Positions 57,601 through 64,000 of a stretch of DNA of 64,000 nt are shown piece by piece (within the stretch, counting starts at the first letter, position 1; each line of letters opens with the position of its first letter). The stretch lies in the NCBI GenBank assembly GCA_036346225.1, contig JARFIW010000170.1, positions 4,898,501 to 4,962,500 of the forward strand, written 5' to 3'. The stretch is from Platerodrilus igneus. Lineage: Eukaryota > Arthropoda > Insecta > Coleoptera > Lycidae. The notes under the pieces are model-generated. The model saw only the letters and a program-made list of their open reading frames with translations. It did not search any database and was not told the DNA's origin. The position numbers and the translations under genes are program-made.

Positions 57601-58059
57601 GTGTCGTGTATGTGCGAATATGCTTGACGGGCGACGTTATCCTACGTAGAAGAACAGAAAATGTGGTGATGGAACGATCGGATGGTGTTCGCCGAAGAGT
57701 ATTTACGCGCGCTATTGGACCGATTAGTAACGAATCCCTCCGAAAGGGCGTGCTTGTGGGAAAAGCTCTGACCAAAGTGACGGAGAAATACCTGCTAAGA
57801 ATTTAAACGCCAATGAGTACGATATCACGTTGAAAAAAAATGCAACGACTGGGTAACGTTCCTTAGTTGTCAACGTGGCAGGGAGTGACGGTGTTGAACA
57901 AAAACTACCTCCCAACGAGTACTCCGCGAAGTTATTGGACCAGTTCATAAAACCATGCACCTCCTACAACAACAAATGGTAGGGCTTAAAAGCTTGATCC
58001 GTTGGTACTCAAACGTGTTCGTGGTCGACGGCGAATCATTAGGAAAGATTGCAGTAGTC

Positions 58060-58880
58060 AAGCATAAAAATGATACAAGATTCCAAGAAGACTCCCAATA
58101 GCCAAACGTGAAGAAGCTGATAAATTGATTGGAGATGTGGATGGGCTTGGAGTGATTGAGCACTCTGATAGCCCATGGGCGTTACCTGTTGTTATTAAGA
58201 AGGTAGACGGATAGACAAGATTTTGTGTGGAATACAAACGATTACATGAAGTGACTAAAAAGGATTACCCATTTCCAAAAATTAACGACATCTCAAATAC
58301 ACTTTCGGGGTCGCCATGACTTTCAACCGTGGATTTGAGGAATAATTACTGGCAAATGGATATGGAACCTAAATATCAGGAAGAGACTGCTTTCTCTAGT
58401 GGTACTGGCCTATGCCAATTTACTGTCATTTGGGCTCTGCAAAGCGTCTGCCACCTTCGAGCGTTTAATGAATAACATCTTGTGGAAAACGTGTCTTGTA
58501 TATTTGGATAACGTGATCGTAATTGGGAAATCGTTTGGCGAACACTTGGAAAATTTAGAAAAAGTGTTTCGAAGACTCAGAAGAAAATCGAAACCTGAGT
58601 CCAAAGAAGTGTCGTCTACTAGACAAAAAGCTGAAATACTTAGAACAGGAAGTTTCACACAACGGAGTCAGATCAGACCCAGAAAGGATTAAGGTGGTAG
58701 AAGAGTGGCTGACGCCAACAAAACGAACATCAGCTACGCAACTTTCTGGGGCAGTGCATTTACTATGGAAGATTCATTTCCGGGATTGCGAATATTGCCA
58801 AGCCCTTGATAAAGCTGACCGAAAATGGGCATGATTATGTATAGGATGAAGATTGACAGAATGCGTTCCAACAACTAAGA
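58060..58880 (+). pseudogene. gypsy reverse transcriptase, catalytic residue lost
   Basis: RT starts with PIAKREEADKLIGDVDGL and VIEHSDSPWALPVVIKKVDG (58090-58210), then YPFPKINDISNTLSG (motif before the active site). A LSTVDL motif A precedes YWQMDM. In 58399-58692 the catalytic box is CLVYLDNVIVIGK, with the second Asp replaced by Asn. Several in-frame stops and a small gap around 58395 complete the inactivation. Confidence 0.85.
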
Positions 58881-58899
58881 CATTTATTGACAACAGCTC

Positions 58900-59300
58900 T
58901 GATTTTAAGCTATCCTCGGTCGGAAGGCAAAATCATCTTGGATACAGACGCAAGCAATGTCAACATCGGAAGTGCACTATCCAAAATGCAAAAAGGGGCA
59001 AGATAGGTCATTGGTTACTTAAGAAGGTGATTTCGAAACCGGAACGGAATTATTACGTTACTAGAAGGGAACCGTTGGCTGTGGTGAAATCTGTAGAACA
59101 CTTTTATAAATAGATCTATGTGAGGAAATTTCACCTGAGAACCGACAACGCCGCCCTAGAGTTGCTATTACACTTTAAAAACCTCAAAGGGCAAGTAGCC
59201 AGATGAATAGATAGGCTGCAGCAGTATGACTTCGAGACGGAACGCCGTACTGGTACAAGTTATTGTACTGCTGATAATTTTTAGAGACTGCCTTGCTCCA
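58900..59300 (+). pseudogene. RNase H region
   Basis: ILDTDASNVNIGSALSK-type coding near 58937-58985 is the start of gypsy RNase H, with its first catalytic Asp. REPLAVVKSVEHFYK follows (59070-59113), then the RTDNAALEL block near 59140 and a QYDFETERR-like end near 59220. Frames alternate. Confidence 0.75.
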
Positions 59301-59593
59301 AAGATTGTAATCACTGCTCACGGTTAGAAACAAAGTGAACCATGGCGATTGGCAGCCTCTACAGATACCAACGGAACAGGAGAATGAAAAATACCTAGGT
59401 GTCATTCTGGGTAAGAAAGCTAGAGCAGAACGTTCGTCTTGGCTGGATATTAGCCCGCTAAGTAGTACCCTGAAGTCGTACCAGGCACAATGGGATTCGC
59501 TAAAAGTATAAAATGGGATTTTGGTGCGATCCCTGGAGAATAGAGATGGATCAGTGAGTACGCTCCAGGAGGTGGTTCTTAAAAGCCGAATGT

Positions 59594-60641
59594 TTGGTGT
59601 TTTACGGCATTTGCATTGTGACCTCGGTTAGACACTTCGGCGCTAAGAAGCTTTTAGAGGAAGTCCAAGCAAGACTTTACTGGGTAGGCTGTAAGAACGA
59701 TGTAAAGGGGTTGCGCCACAAGTCTCAGCAGTGTGCACCATTGGGAAATCCAATCAGGCAATACAATGTAGGGAGACCTTTTGAAGGAATGGCAATCGAT
59801 ATTGCTGGTCCAGTCCCTAAGGTCGACTCCGGGAACAAGTACATCTTGGTAGCCATGGAATATTTTACGAAGTGGGCCGAAGCGTATGCCATACCAAACC
59901 AACAAACTGCAACCGTCGCAATGTGCTGGTAAAGGAACTGTTCTGTCGTTTTATGGAGTTGCGCGCCGATCAAGGGAGATATTTTGAGCCAGCGTTATTC
60001 CAAGAAGTTTGCCTGTTGCGGGAGGTTGGAAAGAACCGAACAGCACTATTGCACCCGTAATCGGGTTGGTATGATAGAGCGCATAAACCGCACTTTGGGC
60101 GAGTACCTTTTCAATGTGGTCTTCCAATATTAAAGAGACTATCGTTCTTTGCTCATGAGAGTACTGACAGAAACCTCTATGTGCTATGCTGGGACGCGAG
60201 ATACATTTTACCGTGTGATTTGAGTTTCGAAGTAAGCCTGAAGATGACATCGTGGGCGTAAGCTACGTCGAGAAGCTCAAGCGCAAGATACACAACATTT
60301 ATGGTAAGGTTAGGAAAAATATCCAGATCGTAAGCGATCGGATAAAGACCAGATACGCAGAAGTCTGGTTTTCAAGAGGCCGATCGCTTCTGGTTATACA
60401 ACCCCAGATGGAAGTATGGACTGTCGCCAAAGCTACAGAGACATTGGTAGGAAGCGACCAAGTTGTAAAGAGGATCAACGACGTGACCTATCGGATTCGT
60501 AAGCTCCCAAAAGGAATAATAAAAGTAGCGTACGTTAATCGGTTAGCACCCTACAATAATAATGACGTCGGTAATGCCGAAAAGCGGCAAGCAGTGAGAC
60601 AAACAAATAATTACGCTCGTGAGGATAAACGGAAGCCTTGA
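59594..60641 (+). pseudogene. gypsy integrase, zinc finger and core degraded
   Basis: The N-terminal zinc domain near 59620-59750 reads RHFGAKKLLEEVQARLYW. The following GLRHKSQQCAP lacks the expected Cys-x2-Cys. The core begins PFEGMAIDIAGPVPKVDSGN (first catalytic Asp retained), then ILVAMEYFTKWAEAYAIPNQ. The rest of the core (59935-60250) is split across frames. The C-terminal domain is one open frame (60252-60641), ending KRINDVTYRIRKLP and VAYVNRLAPYN, the usual GPY/F-like tail of this lineage. The stop at 60639 separates it from the macro domain. Confidence 0.85.
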
Positions 60642-60692
60642 CGGTGCTATAACAGGTTCATGTCTCTGTACAGCGGCACAATCTAAGTGAGA

Positions 60693-61147
60693 TTTGGGAT
60701 CACAGAAGAGATTCTAGGTGACTTATTCGATTTGCCGTCGGAATACTTTCTGGCACACTACGTAGCGTCGGACCTTGACATGTTTTAAGGACTTGGTCGG
60801 GTGTTTAAAAATAAATTTGGTGGTCTGGATCAACTTCGCTGACAACAACCAGTGGTAGAGAAAACCATACGAATAAGGGACTGACATCGTGTATCTATTA
60901 CTTGATGACTAAGCAACAATATTTTGGTACGTCAAATTACCAGGATCTGTGGAGAGCGTTAGTGAACTTCATGGGACAGATGATCAAATTTGGAGACAAG
61001 AAGTTGACCATACCGAAGATCGGTTGTGGGCTCTTTGGGTTGGACAGGAGGGTGCCACAAAATATGCTAACGGTACTATTAAAGAAAATCGGCGTTCAGA
61101 CTTTGGTGTGTCGTTACAATTCAAACGATACGCCACCTATTATTTGA
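60693..61147 (+). pseudogene. macro (Appr-1''-p/ADP-ribose binding) domain at retrotransposon 3' end
   Basis: Macro domains bind or hydrolyse ADP-ribose. The first half (60693-60880) contains ITEEILGDLFDLPSEYFLAH, with the GD of the adenine-binding strand, and ASDLDMF before a Gly-rich loop. Two in-frame stops (60786, 60840) fall here. After a frame change near 60885, the second half (60902-61147) has QDLWRALVNFMGQM, KKLTIPKIGCGLFGLDRR (the diagnostic PKIGCG-x-x-G loop that contacts the distal ribose and phosphate) and LVCRYNSND. Total length of about 150 residues suits a Poa1p-like macro domain. It sits between integrase and the polypurine tract, where an env-like gene could lie. No membrane or signal segment is visible, so it is not an envelope. 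Confidence 0.78.
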
Positions 61148-61265
61148 AGTGTTGATTGCTACTTCCATCAACATGGAATTGCAAAAATGGTTTCGCCTGT
61201 CTTTGTCACCATAAGGACCCTTAACGTCCGGGTCACAGAGTGTTCTGCGACACAACAGCTTTAAC

Positions 61266-61274
61266 AGAGGGAAG
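61266..61274 (+). promoter_or_regulatory. polypurine tract of macro-domain element
   Basis: AGAGGGAAG lies directly before the LTR start TGTAGCGCC. Confidence 0.65.
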
Positions 61275-63514
61275 TGTAGCGCCAGTTGTTCTGCCTCTGA
61301 CCAGAATCATTAGATTAAAACGTAAACAAAGCATTTATATACAAAAGATGATTGACGAGCCCCTCGGCGCCACATCTTGCAGATGGACTTTGTTACGGTA
61401 TTCTGTGCAGACACGAAAAAAAAGTAGTAAAGTCAGTAACAAAAATCGCCTACACCGAATATCACAACAAAACAGAGAGAAGGATAGAATGGATATCTAA
61501 AAGAATTTGTTTTTGAACTAGCTCAAAATGTCATACAGTAGGGTGGGTCATACAGAAAGAAAAATTGAAACCTCGGTAAACCGGTTTATTATAAACCTTT
61601 AACAAACCTAATACCCAAAAGGGATATTTACAAAATAACAAGAAAACGAACATTTACGTAATCGTCTTGTTATAGCGTAATGTAAACAAAGCGTCAATTT
61701 GCATATTACATAATATAAAATATAAACTTTTAAGCATCGATTACAAAATCTTAAATTCTAAAAAAAACATATGAGGATTCTTACACAATATTTCCAGCTC
61801 TAAATATGCACAAGAAGAAATTACACAGAATATATATACAAGAGAAAATTGTCATTATTATTCCCTATCCTGTAAAGTGCACTCCCTTAGTTAAAAACGT
61901 AAAAGTAAATATAAATAGCGTAACTCAAGCTTAAATGAACCAGGTATTCATTTACTCTAATTTAGAATTTGGTCAGTATGTTGTTGGCGTTAATATTAAC
62001 GTACAAACAAAAGATAACAGTAACAAATGCTCTAACGTGAGCTTTAGTTTAACCAGTTATGACTTTAAAAATAATTACATGATTACTTGTGTACTGTGAA
62101 CGTAACTTTGTAACACGCCGTCTGCAATTTACTCGATAATCATGGGTAAGAACACTATGAACAGCAAACGAAGTGTCTATTTTTCACAGCAGCATCAAAA
62201 AAGTAAAGAGAACAAAGAGCTGCACCTTAAGCTATCGGCCTCTCTGGTACCATTTTACAGGATTTGGAATTCAGGCTGCTTCCGCCGATGGATTGGACAC
62301 TGACTCAACCAATTTAATTAAGTTAGAACAGCATCTGAATATCGCGACTCAGCATCTCTTTTAGCAAAATGGATGTTGTACTGAATATACCGTTTTCAAA
62401 GCACGATCTGTATTCATGAGGAAAGAACTACGTGGGGGCAAGGTGTTTGGCTTTTAAAAATCTCGTAAGGATCAAATGTAAAGAATTTTCAGACAGCACC
62501 TGCAAAAGTGTACCGGCTGCAAATCAAAGCGTGCAAATAAAGAGATAACGGCTACGAAGAATTGCTAACAAAGGGGGACAATCTTATTGCTTTGAACACT
62601 TGCACAGCTGCAAGATAACAGGGTACCGCTTGATAGACCTACTTGGTGTAAATAACAAACCCATTACAAGTGTTCATTTACTAGACATGTGCTAAGCGAC
62701 CTAATCGTTTAAAGAAAGCCATAAATGTATGTGCTGCTATGGTTGACACGTATTTGCTGCAGGTGTTAGAACATATTGCAGCGACTTTGTAAAGTGAAGT
62801 TGCTAAGCAGATGTTTATTTTATTCGATGGATTTATCATGCGACCAACAAAGCAATATATTTTAGAATAAATACTTAATGAACTTTTATAAGAATTGGAA
62901 AGAAATCGAGCTTGTTGATCGATTGATTTTATTATCTAAAATAACAAAAAAATTTAGGGTGTTTTAGATAACAGTAGTTTGAACTAATATTCATGCAGAA
63001 AAGATAGCTAGCAGGATTGTAGCGTAATAACTTAATTGACAGGTAGGTTTTGCATTTAAGAGTTATTTAGATTGCAATAAAAAATATCGAGAATGTTACT
63101 TGCATTATTTCTGGTTTGTTCTCGAACGATTGAAATGAGTATACATTGCCGTCATGAATATTGGAAATCAGTTCTAATTGAAGCATCGATATGAGTCCTG
63201 ATGGAAGGTTGATTATAATACTTGTTCTAATTTAAAGCTTTGATAGTTGTACATAATATCAATTGCTGTTGATATAAATTACCGTAATGATTATATAAAT
63301 TAATAATTAATGTTTGGATAGTGCTTCTCTATTAGGTAATTAAGAAGATGGCATCGTAGTGTTAGTTAAGAAGATTATACTTGTACTGATAGCGATTAGC
63401 TGGAAGTTGTGAGAGCTTTCAGAATTCCCCTGTAACTGTTGCTGAAAAACTTGTATAATAAATTTGAAAATAAGAACTGTTGTTATTGCAAATTGAGATT
63501 TCGTTACCGTACAT
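61275..63514 (+). repeat. 3' LTR of macro-domain gypsy element, interrupted
   Basis: 61275-61390 and about 63030-63514 together make one LTR of about 0.6 kb. ACTT flanks the inserted LTR on both sides (61387-61390 and 63030-63033), a plausible target-site duplication. Confidence 0.75.
61391..63029 (-). mobile_element. inserted solo LTR, family B, copy 2
   Basis: On the plus strand it begins TGTTACGGTATTC, and near 63015-63024 it reads GATTGTAGCG, the decayed complement of the family start TGTTACAATC. It matches 15039-17034 in reverse orientation, block by block (the CTTGTTGATCGATTG block near 62910, ACAAACCCATTACAAGTG near 62662). No internal region, so it is a solo LTR. It is about 1.64 kb long, without the 0.57-kb expansion of copy 1. 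Confidence 0.7.
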
Positions 63515-63724
63515 TAATCAAAGGAATTAATTAATTTTGTATCTACCTGCGGTTGTTCTGTATAAAAATTTTAACTGACTAATTGTCTACATAAAAAATT
63601 TTTCAAGCGGCTCATTTAATAAAATTATCACGATTTTGTAATTAACAAATCAGTTTTCAAACAACTCTAAGTGAATACAACAGAAATGAAGTACATTTGT
63701 CTAATAAACCATCAACTATAATTC

Positions 63725-64000
63725 ATTTTCATAGGAAACACGCAAGCTGTTTAGTAAGAAATCCATTTATATGATAAATCGTCAGTAATCAAGTCTAAAT
63801 GATTCTCTACCTCATTACACACGCCTTAGAAGGCGTTTTTACCAACTTCAGATAACTAAAGCACTTAAAATCCAATATTTGAACAAAACTTGTGTCAGCC
63901 TAACAATCACACACCCCAAATAGTGTTCAAACCAACTCACTGACTCTAGATAAGTGTAAGCACTCCAAAAAATTCGTTATGAAAACATATTAGGTCAATT
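63725..64000 (+). repeat. dispersed repeat D, copy 3 (runs off the window)
   Basis: Matches 38225-38480 from GTTTAGTAAGAAATCCATTTA through GGCGTTTTTACCAACTTCAG, CCAATATTTGAACAAA and AACTCACTGA. Truncated by the window end. Confidence 0.65.

Larger units (their letters stand above)
55531..63514 (+). mobile_element. Ty3/gypsy retrotransposon with a 3' macro domain
   Basis: A 5' LTR (55531-about 56042) is followed by gag, protease, RT, RNase H, integrase, a macro-domain frame (60693-61147), a polypurine tract (61266-61274) and a 3' LTR (61275-63514, interrupted by a foreign LTR at 61391-63024). LTRs start TGTAGCGCC. No PBS is visible after the 5' LTR, and the last 70 or so bases of the LTR are missing there, so a deletion fused the LTR to gag. 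Stops and frameshifts occur throughout; the copy is dead. Confidence 0.85.

Noticed and set aside
60902..61147. Reading the frame after integrase as an env gene
   Set aside because: No signal peptide, membrane segment or Cys-rich surface pattern is seen; the PKIGCG loop fits a macro domain instead.
1..64000. CRISPR array or prokaryotic operon
   Set aside because: The tandem repeats lack regular unique spacers and cas genes, and the whole window has eukaryotic transposon content.

Overview
This window looks like AT-rich intergenic DNA from a metazoan, most likely an arthropod and perhaps an insect. I base this on the retroelement types (RTE-like LINE, copia, several Ty3/gypsy lineages, a Penelope-like element, a Crypton-type tyrosine recombinase), tRNA-derived SINEs, abundant (TA)n/(CA)n microsatellites, and the absence of bacterial-style gene packing. 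No complete host gene is recognisable. The only candidate for host coding sequence is a short open segment at 9794-10054 that could be a terminal exon.

Layout. 1-3.9 kb: AT-rich spacer with (TA)n and primer-binding-site-like (PBS-like) motifs. 3.95-7.35 kb: decayed RTE-like LINE on the minus strand. 8.15-8.7 kb: LTR/promoter-like segment. 9.8-10.1 kb: possible exon. 11.5-12.5 kb: large foldback hairpin built from CTTCGG-type iterations. 13.24-28.43 kb: one large nested locus. Its frame is a minus-strand gag-only LTR element with LTRs of about 2.3 kb and a gag about 1.5 kb long. Its left LTR is broken by a second LTR family (15.04-17.03 kb). Its right LTR is broken by an unidentified 1.5-kb insert (22.36-23.89 kb) and by a cluster of rearranged Penelope-like copies carrying hammerhead-ribozyme motifs (24.39-28.12 kb). 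28.4-37 kb: non-coding DNA dominated by a 1.75-kb direct duplication with embedded minisatellites. 37.2-38.8 kb: SINEs and a dispersed repeat. 39.35-40.5 kb: minus-strand copia pol remnant. 41.08-41.71 kb: short element with terminal inverted repeats. 42.3-45.0 kb: minus-strand Ty3/gypsy gag-protease-RT remnant. 45.29-52.45 kb: plus-strand gag-only LTR element related to the 13-28 kb one, with a Crypton inside its 3' LTR. 52.45-53.6 kb: copia gag remnant split by a SINE. 55.53-63.51 kb: plus-strand Ty3/gypsy element with gag, protease, RT, RNase H and integrase remnants followed by a macro domain where an env would be expected. Its 3' LTR is split by another copy of the LTR family seen at 15-17 kb.

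Almost every coding region carries stops and frameshifts, so these are old copies. Insertion order can be read from the nesting. The most unusual items are the macro-domain reading frame at the 3' end of the gypsy element, the pol-less gag elements with exon-like segments in their LTRs, the hammerhead motifs in the Penelope cluster, and the kilobase foldback. Family calls come from motif recognition by eye; no database search was run.
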